Positions 35,601-48,300 of a stretch of DNA of 64,000 bases are shown piece by piece. Each line of letters begins with the position of its first letter. Within the stretch, counting starts at the first letter, position 1. The translations under genes were made by a program, and so were the position numbers. The DNA comes from Pontederia crassipes. Taxonomy: Eukaryota; Streptophyta; Magnoliopsida; Commelinales; Pontederiaceae. The notes below the pieces were generated by a model. It ran no database searches and was not told where the DNA came from. It was given only the letters and a program-made list of their open reading frames with translations. The stretch lies in contig CM060194.1 in assembly GCA_030549335.1 (NCBI GenBank), positions 73,258,077 through 73,322,076 of the forward strand. The letters are read 5' to 3'.

Positions 35601-38600
35601 ATAATTTTTTTTTAAAATTAATTGAACTTGATAGAAATGATAAAGATCCAATAATAACATGTAGATCTATTAACTCCTATATATATATATATATCTGTGC
35701 AATTATTATCTCCTTGTTATATAAAAGTTCAATGAATATATAATATGCACATTATATATAGATCGAATTTTTATTCAATATACAAACTCAGATTCATGTG
35801 CACTACACACTTTTTTTTGTCCTTCTGTGTAACATTACATTCTCTTATTTTAGTTCTTGGTACTATCTAGCTTCAGTACAAAAAGATTTATTTGTGTAAA
35901 TAAACTTCTCAATATAAAAAAGCGGATAAAATTTATATATCATGAAATTATTCTTGTTTCATTGTATGAACGTGATTTAAGTGTCTTTCCTGATTTATAG
36001 TTGATGCATTTTTAGTGTTTTGAATTTTTATTTTCGCCTAATACGTACGCTATATTTATCTAGGACGAATAAAAATTTAAATATATATTATATACACAAA
36101 ATTTTAAACAAAAGTTATTTAAGTAATTTTAAATATTTATATACCAATTGCACCTTTGCTCCCGGAAGAAAAAAACACGATTGCACCTTTTCTTATATAT
36201 TTGTATTTTGTACATAAGCCATTTATGCACTTTTTGTTCTTCTCATGATTGATTGACTATTATTTTATTTGTTATTTATTTGTCAGAAGCGTAATTGTCT
36301 TTTGTTCTTTCCGATATCCCGGCTATTAAGATTAAAAAAAGGCTTGTGAAAATAAAAAAATGTCAAAAGGTCGCAACTTTTGATAATTCATCTTTCGGAA
36401 GCATCGTTACGAAAAAGATCCACTTCGATTCTTTTATCTTGAATTAAAATAGGGAAGACTCAATCAAGGGACCGTTTGCTAATCAAATCGTGGAATAATT
36501 AAGGATCAATTTGACTTGGCTGATAAAAAATAATTAATTTAAAATTCTGACAAGTATTTTATTCATTAAAATAACTTTTTAAAAATAAGTATTTACACAT
36601 TTGAATAAAATTACTTATATTTATAAGAATTAATTAGTTATTATACAACTAATTGATTTCACCCCTTCTATTTTTTACTTATAATTAAATTTGAAACTAT
36701 CAAACGTTGAATTTTTTTAAAATTAACTTGTAAGCTGCTCAAGTCCTATCGCTGTTGTGCATGCTCAACTTTTTAATCCACTGTAAAAAAAACAAAAGAA
36801 GGAAAAAGGAAGTTGATATCCAAGTCATCCACACCATGACAAAGCTCTCTCAATTTCGTGTAAGTGTGAGCGAGGCGGGGACGACCAAATCGTCCGCTTC
36901 CAATCTGTTTCAAAATTTCGAAAATAATTTTTTATTATTTTTTATTCGATTCGAATATGGACTGAATTCAATTTGAAAAAAAAAATCGACCTATTTAGAA
37001 TCGAAACCAAGTCTCAATTTGAAAAAGAGACTCACGTTCATTCTTAATCCAATTATTGAATATAATAAATATATATTATATTATATTTTAAAATATATGA
37101 TGTATAAAATTATCTTGTTGATAATAAATACTAAAATAAAATTTTTAGAATTAATTATAGTTAATAATTTATTTATTTTAAAATCGAGATTATTTTCGTT
37201 TTAATTTTTTGTCAGTCCGAAACGACTTGATTCCGGACCTGATGGGGACATAGTTAATTTTTTTTTCAATATCCGATCAAAATCCCCTTTAATCTCATTC
37301 AGCATTATTAGTAATTTATTATGTTATTTAATTTTGGCAAATATAAATGAAATAAATCTTTATTTGTTTTTTTAAAAAGGATAAATTATTTTTCCGTCCA
37401 GAATACCTTCTTATGTCATACATGTACGCGTGTATGTTGTAACGAGCGAATAATCCTGTTTGATAAAATAGAGTGTTTATAATTAATTTAATTGTTAAAG
37501 TTGTTTTTAAAAATAAATAATCATATATTCGAATAATTTTATTGAAAATAATTATAAGTTCTTTTACTAATTGATAATAGAAGAGTTCATAGATTATTAT
37601 TTTAGTCAAATGATCAAAAGTTTTTAATATTATGACATTAAGAGAAGGTGGAGAAAAGTTATACAGCTCTATTTACATATTTAGAAATATAAGGATCACT
37701 ATTTTTTTACTTATAAGTAAGAAAAAAAATGTTTATCAATTGTCTTCTTTAGTTATCAAATGAAAAGAAAATTTTAAATTTACTTATAAGCATGAAAGAA
37801 TCGAAATAATAGAAAACTAATCGGATCATGAAGAATTATTAGGAAACTTAATAAATTGATCGCGGAAACTTACAATCGTCCATCGTTCTCTTTCGATCAC
37901 GAACAAGTTACCCATCAACTTCTTGACGAACACTTAATGGAATGGACTTTCAAAATGATACCATCAAAATATATTCTTCTTGACACGGATGAAAAATGCA
38001 AAAGAATAACTTTTCACAAAATAAATTTCATCCAAATTATTGTATGATTTGGAGACCATGACCATTTATTTATAATAGGCACAAGGCGTTTGAAGTTTCA
38101 CCCATCGTGAAACCTTCAAATGCACAATTTGACTTTTTGCTCGTAATGTATATATCTTTTTATCCTCGTATACCTTTTAGTATAGGAAAATATATACACC
38201 TTTAAACTTTATATACATTTTGATACATATATACATCTTTTAGTATACATACACCCTTTAACTTTTTGCTATATACATTTTTTAGTCTCTACTCATGTAA
38301 TTTCATATTAATAAGTATGTTTATAAATACTTTGATCATTTTATTTGAGTCTCAATATATTTTGACAATCCTTAATTGTATAATTATTTTCATATTAAAT
38401 TCAATGTTGGAATTATGTTCCAACAAAGCATTGTCAAATAAGCTCTAAATTTATCGAATTTTTATTACACTACATATATCTTTTTAATAATGCATTTTCA
38501 AAATGTGTACATTCCTTCTTGCAAAAAAAAAAATCGATGCAATAACGGCGTAAGTTTGTTAAAGGTATAGTAGTTCTATATTCAATTGCTTAAGTTCCTT

Positions 38601-40155
38601 TTTATATTCTAACATGAAATTAGTATTAATTAATAATAGTCCTAAATATCAATTTGATTCGAAAAAGGAATCCATTCATTAAACACTCCAAATTTGATAC
38701 CTTGAATCAAATCTGGTTATATGACAAATCACGCTACATTGAAACAACGAGAAAGAGAAACACCAGGAGAAGAAGAATAAAAGCTAGTGGGGAGTTGAGC
38801 AAGCCAAGACAGCTTGGCCACGAAGATGTCAAACCACCACTATAAAGTGGACCACTTCATAGTTCATGTCACAAAACTATGTTGTACATGTCTACATGGG
38901 CAATAAAATATCAACTATAAGCATTCTAATGAGGTTTTCACCACCTCCATTTATGTCAATGTAAAATGGAACTGCATCACCTAAGTAACAATGTAAATAT
39001 AATTAGAAATACCTATTGACATAAACAAAATAGAGGCTCCAATTAGATCATGTTGTCTTTCTACAAAATAGAGGATCCAATAAGATCATGTTATTTAGTA
39101 AATTTGTTTATGTTTTTTTTTTATAAACACACATGAGTTGAGTATCCCAAATTCACCAATAAGTCTATGAAATAAACTTGCGCCATCTTATCTTTTTTGT
39201 CCTAAAATTGCTAAAATTTGACTAATATTTTATAATTCCACAAAATTTTTATCACGAATTTAACAACTATGCAGTTCACAAAAATTGTTAATAATCACGA
39301 TTCATCCAAACAAAAGTGTTCACCGGATAGAGTCGATCGGATGAATTCCAAAATCCCATTAGACCCATCCCATATTGAGTCGGGTTGAGTTGTTGATCTA
39401 AGGTCGAGTTCGAGATCCGATCCGACTTGATCCAACTCGACCCGATGATTTGGTTTTCATTTTTTTTAAAACTTTTCATTAAAGTTTACTTAATTTAAGT
39501 ATTTTACATCATTTGAAGTAAAAAAATATAAAATAAAATATTTTACATATAGAAAAAATATCTAAATGTTTAAAACAATATCTTTAGTATTTAAATAAAA
39601 TATTAAATGTATTTTATATTAAAAAATAAAATAAATATTTTTTTTTTAAAAAATAATTCGATCACACAATTTGAATTGTAATAGATCGCGTCTTAAAAAA
39701 AATTGAAATCCGAATCGACTACAGATTTGTTCACACCCCTAATTCCCAAGGACAAGAATCAATTTATCAAGTATGACTCTCTAAATTTAAATTATAAATT
39801 ATAAACTATAAATAGTTGAATGAATAAATATTTGACACGATGTTTTTTTACAAAGAGAGAGATTAATATACTACAAATAAATTAAATATTGGAAATAAAA
39901 TAACACATAAATTTTACGAAAACTCAGAATCTCTCAATATTTAAATAAAGAAGTGAACCAGTGTGTCGTAAACATGAATTTCATTAGGTCCGTAAATATG
40001 TTCTACGGGTGAATAATTCATTCTAATTTCTAACCCTCCAATTTCAAATCATGAATAAACAAAATATAAATATCAAGTATTCTGAATTTATATTTAATCA
40101 CTTCCTAACACCGTAATCAACTAATAACAAATGGAAAAATAATAATCCTTATCAC

Positions 40156-40193
<38 letters not shown>

Positions 40194-40225
40194 GTTTATT
40201 ATTAATTGCCAACCCCAATGTACTT
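32669..40225. other. AT-rich intergenic DNA upstream of the GT8 gene
   Basis: About 7.5 kb with no supported gene. It contains TA microsatellites (about 33188, 35678 and 40162), a GA run (about 34889), a GC-richer island at 33350-33560 ending in a CCCACGTGGG G-box-like palindrome, and GC/CGA-rich repeat traces near 36840-37250 and 39300-39740 (the latter ends TTCACACCCCTAA, reminiscent of hAT-type ends). None of the open frames has a recognisable domain. Confidence 0.4.
40162..40191. repeat. (TA)n microsatellite
   Basis: An uninterrupted TATATA run upstream of the TATA box of the GT8 gene. Confidence 0.9.
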
Positions 40226-40232
40226 GTGCGCT

Positions 40233-40240
40233 TATAAATA
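40233..40240 (+). promoter_or_regulatory. TATA box of the GT8 gene
   Basis: CTTATAAATATTGC is a canonical plant TATA box about 390 bases before the ATG at 40631. It predicts a leader of roughly 360 bases starting near 40265, unless the leader is spliced. Confidence 0.5.
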
Positions 40241-40420
40241 TTGCAGCTGTTGGTCTTGGACTTAAAAAACATTAATATTAACATCTCTCATCTTCTTACT
40301 GGGTCTTCTGCAGCACTCTTAGACCTCCCATCAACTGCGAACCGACGCAGTAAAAGAGCACCTTTTCCCATCTGTTGCTTCCCTCCATCAGCTGCAAACC
40401 TCCGGCGTCCTTCTCCATCA

Positions 40421-40557
40421 ATGAGCCTCCCCTGAACGGCGCCGGAACGCGTGCAGACTCTTCTTGTGAGCCCTTGCACAAGGGCCCCCTGAAGGAGGGG
40501 ATCCGGGGAATGGGCGCGCGGCCGTGGCGCAGGAAACGGGGATCCGGTCTCTTATAG
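40421..40557 (+). promoter_or_regulatory. Two upstream ORFs in the predicted leader
   Basis: An ATG at 40421 opens a 4-codon frame (stop 40433-40435). An ATG at 40510 opens a 15-residue Arg-rich frame (stop 40555-40557). Both end before the main ATG. If the leader is transcribed unspliced, they could lower translation. This is inference from sequence only. Confidence 0.4.
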
Positions 40558-40630
40558 CTTAAAAATCCTACCTTTATCCTTTCCAATTTGGTTTCACTAC
40601 GCACTCGGTAGTTTTCTGTCGAGAGGAGCC

Positions 40631-43600
40631 ATGGCGCAGCACGAGAAGCGCGTGCGATTCTTCATCCTGTGGGCGTTGCTGCTGGCGGCGTCGGCGGCAA
40701 CGGAGGCCGCGTCCGACGAGAAGAATCAGGCGGAGAGCGTTCCCGCGAGGCGCCGGAACGCGTACGCCTCTATGATGTACATGGGGACGCCGAGGGACTA
40801 CGAGTTCTATGTGGCCACGAGGGTGATGATGCGATCGCTGGCGCGCCTCGGCGTCGACGCCGATCTCGTCGTCATTGCCTCCGTCGACGTCCCGATCCAC
40901 TGGGTCCGAACTATGTAAGCTTATCCTCCTCTCCACCAAACCCTTATTCTCACCTTCCCTTCCTCTATTATTTTTTCCTTCCTCTATTTGCTGTTATTTC
41001 GCAAATTACAAGCGCATATGAGCTGCTTTTTTGCTGTCCTGACGTAGATATAAAAAATATTCGGGCCATTATAAAATTGCTGTTTCTTTTTTTTTTTTGT
41101 TTATTAATTGCAGTAACAACAATAATAATTTAATAACAATATCAACTTAAGGCCGTAAAGAAAAATCAAGATAAATTGTATTTTGGAAATGAAGGCTAAT
41201 AAATATTTAGGAAACAGGGGAAGATGGAAGGAGAGAATACAATGTTTGGCCACTGGATTTCATTTATTTATTTTTCCTTTTGTTGTTTAATTATTTAATT
41301 TAGATTCATATGTTTTTATTTCTCTCTATCTATTTAAAGCTGGTTGGAATTCCCATTGCCATTCACTTGACCGAACAACCCTGTTGACTTGTCATCGCTT
41401 AGGAGTTTGGGAAGAAGAAGACGCGTTCATATTTTCCGCATGTTTCTGACTTCATAGGCATCAATAATTGATTTGATCTCTTGAAAAAAATGATTGAGTG
41501 GTTCAATTGGTCCACTAGTTGAATGACTAAGTCTCGAGTTTAAATAATTTCTTATTATTAAAATACAAATCTTTATGTTTCCATTTCAAATTAATTAATC
41601 CATAAGCTTTTGGGTACCAAGATTAACGTAGGAAAAAAAAATTAACTAGATTGCCAGTGTGGAAGACTGAGGAGTCGTCAATAGTGGGAAGCATGTTCTC
41701 CTGAATCCTCCACATTGATATTCTTCACAAACAATTGCAAATAAGAAATTAAAGATACAAGAACAAAAAAAATCTGTGTATATAAGATTTCTTAATTCCA
41801 TGGAACAGGAAAAAAAATATAGCCTGAACCCATGAAAGTGTTCTCGTTAGTCATACACGTATGTGAATTCATGTTTGTGTTAGAAAATGCAATAAGGAGA
41901 ATAAAGTATTAATTGGTCCGTAAGTCTATATCCAGATTAAAGAAGTCAAGAAGTTGTCATAAAAGTGAATGGCACTATAATTTTAGTCAAGTGCAGTCAG
42001 CTATTTGGTTGTTCACCACTCTGAAGTCTCTAAACTTTGGTTGACATGAACAGGCAAGAAGAAGATGGGCTTAAGGTAGTTAGAGTCGAGAATTTGAAGA
42101 ATCCATATGAAAAACAGGGCAACTTCAACACTAGATTCAAGCTGACTCTGAACAAGCTCTATGCATGGAGCTTGGTGTCGTACGACCGGGTTATTATGCT
42201 GGACTCTGATAACATTTTCCTCCAGCGCACTGATGAGCTCTTCCAGTGTGGTCAGTTCTGTGCTGTCTTCATCAATCCTTGCATCTTCCATACAGGCCTT
42301 TTTGTCCTTCAGGTACTGCCTTTTACACTATTAGTGACATTGAATAGTGTGAATTTCCATTTAGTGATTGTAATTTTCATGAGCACTTCTGACATTCTGC
42401 ATGCCAAATTTCTTAAGCTAAAAGGTATATCAGCTGGGATTAATTGATAAGAAAAGTCAGATATTCAACTCAATGTGATATATTTATCATAAATTGAAGT
42501 TTAAATGAAACTAGGATCATATAACTGAGTTCTAACATATCTCATCAAACTTGAATTAGTCATCATTTTCTTGTGAACTTTGTTGCCCTATGTGTGATTT
42601 TGGAAAAAGGTAGCTCAAGTATCACCTTTGATCAGCCTGTCATTCTCAATTGCATATCTGTTAGTCCGGAAAAAAGAGTAATTACAGCTTTCATTTTCTC
42701 CAATATTACCATGTTTTTAAACTAAATGAACATACCTGAAACGTTAAACCTGGTCTAACTTAAATTAACTTGTGAAATTGATCTGTTAAGAAAACTTAAA
42801 ACAGATAGATTATTTCAGAATGTATAATCTTAAATATGTCTACATGAAATTGTGTAATGTGATTATTCTGATATTCAGCTAGTGGTCTCTTAGTTATTCC
42901 AGATCATTGTTCCTTCTTTGCCAGTGCATATGATTGTTATGTATCAGTCAACATGGGAAACTGTATCGAAAATAAAAATTTTCTTTTGGAAGTTGACATT
43001 CATGAGGCAGTAAACTGCATTAGGCAATGACAACTTGGATGAGAAGAACATTTGCAATCTACTGAGCATTGAGCATTCACAGAAATTAATATCTAGTTTT
43101 CAGCCTCAACATGTATTCGAACATTGATGCTATATCATCTTTGAGTTATTGGTCGAGCTCTCTGCAATTATAAAATAGAAAATTTACTTAGCATGCTGGA
43201 AGTGTTGGTTGTGACAAAAAGTGCCTAATTAACTTACCATTTCACTTATCTAAGACAACTATGCATTTCAGGGATGTCAGATGACATGAATATCGTAGTC
43301 TGAAAATAGAATTAAACAAGTACAGTTATTACTTTCTAATGAGTAGCCGCCATTTTACATTGACTGTTTAATAACTGTAATGCAACAATGTTATATCGAG
43401 ATGTATGATTATGTGGCACCACATGAAGGATCGAATTATTTTATCTGACATTTCTTTTGTTTATCCTGTAGCCGCCATTTTACATTGACTTTTTAATAAC
43501 TGTAATGCAACAATGTCATATCGAGATGTATGATTATGTGGCACCACATGAAGGATCGAATTATTTTATCTGACATTTCTTTTGTTTATCCTGTAGCCTT

Positions 43601-44767
43601 CCATGGATGTCTTCAATGATATGCTTCACGAGCTAGATGTTGTACGTGATAACCCAGATGGCGCTGATCAGGGATTCCTAGTAAGCTACTTCTCAGATAT
43701 GCTTGATCGGCCTATGTTCCATCCACCTGCAAATGGTACCAAGCTTGATGGTGCTTACCGCCTTCCTTTGGGATACCAGATGGATGCTTCCTACTACTGT
43801 TAGTCTCATACATGTCCTTGTCTTATTCCCATATTGACCATGTTGTTTTGCTTTTCGGGCGATTATCATTGAATCTGGCTTTGTTTGTCATTGCAGATTT
43901 GAAGCTTAGATGGAGCATTCCATGCGGACCAAATAGTGTTATCACCTTCCCTAGTGCACCATGGTTGAAACCATGGTACTGGTGGTCTTGGCCTGTCTTA
44001 CCATTGGGTCTCACATGGCATGAGCAACGGAGACAGAATCTCGGGTAAGCATCTCTGTCTTTATATGTCTTGTGGTTAAATAATGATGCTCTGTCGTCGG
44101 GTTGGCCCAAAATGTAACTTGTAAGCAAAACAGTCTAAGTTTCTTCGAAGCAAATTCAGTATCTGTTTCCGGATTTTCTACCATCTCACACTCTTGTGTT
44201 GCGTAATCGATTCTTTTGAGCAGATATAGTTCAGAAATGCCGGTGATGTTAATGCAAACGATGATGTACCTGGGAATCATGGCGCTTACTCGACTGGCAC
44301 GGCCTAGTCTGTCAAAGCTGTGTTACAACCGGCGGCCGGAGAAGAGCCTTGCGTTCTTACACGCTATGCTAAAGGTGGCTGCAATATGGTCCATAGTCGC
44401 TGCATATGCTGTCCCCTTCTTCCTAATTCCTCGAACAGTGCATCCACTACTAGGCTGGTCCCTCTATCTGCTTGGAGCAGCTTCTCTGTGTTCAATTGTG
44501 ATCAATGTCTTCCTGCTTCCTGCTCTAGCTGTGCTGACACTGTGGCTTGGGATACTGGGTTCATTACTTGTGATGGCATGCCCCTGGTATTCAGATGGCA
44601 TCGTCAGGGCTTTGACACTCTTCGGCTACGCATTTTGCTGTGCGCCCATTGCGTGGGCATCATTGATGAAGATAAGGGGCTCCCTACAGAATTTATTGGA
44701 ACGTGAACCATTCTTCCCCAGATTGGGTGAATCTGCTCCTCTTTCTGAGTTTAATAAATTGTATTGA
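40631..44767 (+). CDS. PGSIP7: GT8 glycosyltransferase, PGSIP7/8 type (IPUT1-like)
   Basis: Exons: 40631-40914, 42054-42312, 43597-43798, 43897-44044 and 44224-44767. All introns are GT-AG; the joined frame has 478 codons plus stop, close to the family's roughly 500. The ATG lies in an ideal GCCATGG context. Residues about 8-27 form a signal peptide or anchor (hydrophobic LWALLLAASAAT). The GT8 domain follows, with the DSD metal/nucleotide-sugar motif at residues 145-147 and an HTGLFVL block. A W-rich loop (PWYWWSWPVLPLG) comes next, then about five C-terminal membrane spans (about 303-320, 347-366, 373-396, 397-416, 425-446). The relative IPUT1/PGSIP6 glucuronosylates inositol phosphorylceramide in the Golgi. 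The donor and acceptor of the PGSIP7/8 branch are not certain to me, so only the fold and topology are firm. The 3' end faces the YqgF gene, 573 bases away. Confidence 0.93.
43343..43592 (+). repeat. 125-bp tandem duplication carrying the intron 2 splice acceptor
   Basis: Copies 43343-43467 and 43468-43592 differ at about two positions (GACTGTTTAA against GACTTTTTAA; AATGTTATAT against AATGTCATAT). GTAGCC occurs at 43343, 43468 and 43593, at the start of both copies and just after the second. The segment ends in the pyrimidine-rich acceptor TTTGTTTATCCTGTAG, so an identical acceptor now exists at 43471 and at the true exon 3 start (43596/43597). Confidence 0.92.
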
Positions 44768-45339
44768 GACAAAACATATACTTAAAACACAGTAAAAATG
44801 ATTAGTTTATCTCATTCATTTTTTTACGATTCTTGCCATTTGTTGCTATTTGTTGTGTAACTTCATGGGCTACGATTATTGCTTAAATACGATATGAAAC
44901 AAGCAAACCAAGTTGCGAAGTGAATGTATAAAGATTAGTGGGATGACAGGGGAATTGTTTCAGCAATACGATCTGGTTATCAGAAAATGAAGTACGTTAT
45001 GCACAAGCATTAGCATTGCTTGCATGATGCAAACGATTTTACAAATTTCAACAACAAATTGAGAAGGTAAGACAAAAGGCTTGGTGGATTTGTAAAATAA
45101 CATTGCGTTATTATTCCATGAGAAAATTAACAACCAGAAGTTTTCTTACAAGAAACTTCTATCATTGCCTACTTGTTCTACCGTCATTATAGATTTTGGC
45201 CTCGCAATAACTCAAATTATACAACAATCTTTTCCAGATATTTTGAATGAATGAGCATGTATGATATCAAATGGAATAAGTAGACTAACAAGATTATGCT
45301 AATTTACAATCATTTGATAGTTCAAAGTCAGTTCTAAAT

Positions 45340-48300
45340 TCAATAATCTAAGTCTCTGTTGGGACCCTTTCGAAGCTTTTCTTGTAGTTCCAACTGTTTA
45401 GGAAGAACAAGTTCAGCTCCTTGACCTGACAACGAGAAGTATCTCTCCAGGACCATCTGTAAAAGTCATCAAGAAATTATTTCGACTAAGAAGCACATGA
45501 CTTTGATAAAAAAAAGGAAGACAGCAACATACCATTGCTGAGTAAGCATCAATCTTTCCTTGTCGAGCAGACTTCTTTAAGCCCCTGAAAGGAGAGTAAA
45601 TCTTGACCTTTAATGCAAAGTTGTCATGTCAACTATTTTTACACGGTGACTGCTCACAAAACTAAGTTAACTGAAATAAACAAGTTGAAATGCACACTGA
45701 CTGAACAGATTTGGAGAACATTTATCAGCTAGTAGTATAAATATGGTGATTGGCCACATCCATCTATCAGCTTTACTACTGCGTAAGATCTTTAACCATA
45801 CTCAAAAGTACTCAACACATGTTTTGACTAATTAAACATGGGAATGGGAATTGAATTTCAAGTGAAAGCTACCATGTTTAGGCATCACAAGAAAATGAGA
45901 AAAGGGAAAAAAAGTCAAAACCTTACATGTTGATCATATAATCAAGTGCATCAATTGAGGAGCCATGCTCATCCTGAAGGAACACTCTCCAACCTCTGCA
46001 TTTCAAAAGTTAAATAGAGTTACCATTCATAAGATTTCTATTAGTACGCATCAATCGATGAATTTCTGATAAATAAATTAATGTAGTATAGATGAGACAG
46101 ATATGGTGAAGTCTTAACAATCTTTTTTTACATGTGGGATAAAATAATTGGTGAAAAGTAGAATTTCACCATTCTAGAAGAAGGCAACATATCACTTTCT
46201 CCTACCTTAAATCTAGTAAAATGAATCTCTTATATGCAATGTCTATTTGCTATTCTGTAGCACTCATACGTCATATGACGATTTGCACATTTGACTGAAA
46301 TGTTTCATATTTGATTATTTCATGGTTTTATTCCTCTGCACACATATATTCTATAGTTGATTATGTCAGCCAATGTTGTCAAACACGTAAAACGGGCTCG
46401 ACACGGAGGGTCGGCAAAACACGTAAATCGTGAACACATAACACGACACGGCCGATTCTACCAGATTTTTATTTAATATATTATATATATACATGTAAAT
46501 ATATATATGTATATAAGTAATTAGTGGTGAGATGCAAATTCTTTTGAACTTATAAGTACCAAATGCAATATTACATAAGCAAAATTCTAATTTTAAGATC
46601 AATTCATGACATTAACAATTATTTTCTTATATATTAAAATATTAGTTCATGAAAAATTAACACCTCAAAAAATTATAATAAGAATAGACTAATGGCAATT
46701 GATAAATCAATAAATAATGTTAACAGTTAATTCATGAAAAACTAATACATCATTAAAATTATAATAATAACAAAAATTAGCACATCAATTCATAAAAAAA
46801 ATTCGTGATCAATTCATAAAAAATTAAGACAACAATAAATTTAGAATAATAACAGTAGTTGGTGATCTCATTTTATTAAACAAATATTAACAATAGTAGC
46901 ACTATAAAAATTGTTATAAATTTATAACATTTAAAAAAACTAAATATGCCCCGTCCACGAGCGCCGCGGCGGCGACTGTAAGTCATATGCTGATGCCTCG
47001 CCGCTGCGGAGAGCAGTGGAAAAAAGAAACGAGAAGCCGCTCACGTGCGCGGAGAGAGAAAGGGAAAAAATGCTAGGGTGTGTGAAGGGAGAGGGAGAAA
47101 AGGGCAAGGGAGAGAGGAGAGGGAGAGAAGGCCTACTCGGGTGAGTGAAGAGAGAAAGGGAGAGGGAGAGAAGAGAAAGGGAGAGGGCGTACCTGGTCGG
47201 CGAAAGCATCAGGACAGCAGCAGAGAGCGGCGGCGGCGGCGAAGTAAAGACATCAGTGACAGCAGAAGATGAGTGATGGCAGCATCAGCAGACAAGCATC
47301 GGCGGCGGCGGCGGCGGGACAGCGGCGACGGTGGCAGCAGGTCAGCGGCGGTGATGGCAGCAGGTCAGCAGCGGCGGCAGCAGGACAGCGGCGACGGTGG
47401 CAGCAGGTCAGCGACGGTGATGGCAGAGCAACATCGGCGGACAGGAAACAAAAGGAGGAAAAGATTGATGAGTGCCCGTCACAAGTTATAAAAGGTACAC
47501 CATACGTGGGTGAACGAGCAGGTAAAAAAAGGGATCGGCGGACACGGGGTCAACACGCGATTCCACCGATTCTACGCACTGACACGCGATTCCACTGCGT
47601 GTTGACGAAACGTGATTCTGGATAGAATCGAACACGTTTGGCCGGGGTAGACTCGTAGAATCGTACGATTCTACGAGTCGACTCGCGTTTTTGACAACCT
47701 TGATGTCAGCCATATAAGGTATCAAATTGTTGCATTTTTCCTTTAGCTGACTATTGTTAGAGGATTATTTCATACCAAATTTTGCGAACTATGAAACATC
47801 TGTGTACAGAGAATTGAAGCTTATGTTCTATACATGATGGAGATAAGGAATAACTCAAAATGAGGTTTTGTTAGTGGACTAGATCCTTAATCCATAATAA
47901 TGCAAGTTGGGACATAAGTTACAACCTTTACCAATTATGATAAGGAACTAAGACACCAATTTTTCCAAACTTAGGTTTCAAAAGGGAAGCTAAGAAGACA
48001 GTTAGTGATGCTCGTGCTAAAGTATATGAGGGGTTTTATAAGGAGTTAGGGACAAAGGCTGATGAATAAAGGATTTACAAGATTGCAAGGAATAAAGAGA
48101 AGGAGTCGAGGTATCAAGTAAGATGCATAAAAAATGAAGTTGGCAAGGTTTTAGTTACTGAAGGAGATATTAAGAACAGATGGGAAGAGTATTTCTATAA
48201 GCTATTTAATGATGGATGTGAAGGTTTCCGTTGTGATTTGGAGGACTTGACAGTTAGCGAATGTAAGCTTAATAGGTCATTTTATCGTAGAATTAGAGTC

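Noticed and set aside
39288..39745. hAT-type MITE suggested by the CACCCCTAA end
   Set aside because: No matching left terminus or target duplication could be found.
46940..47500. Arg- and Ser/Leu-rich open frames
   Set aside because: Low-complexity interior of the hAT element.
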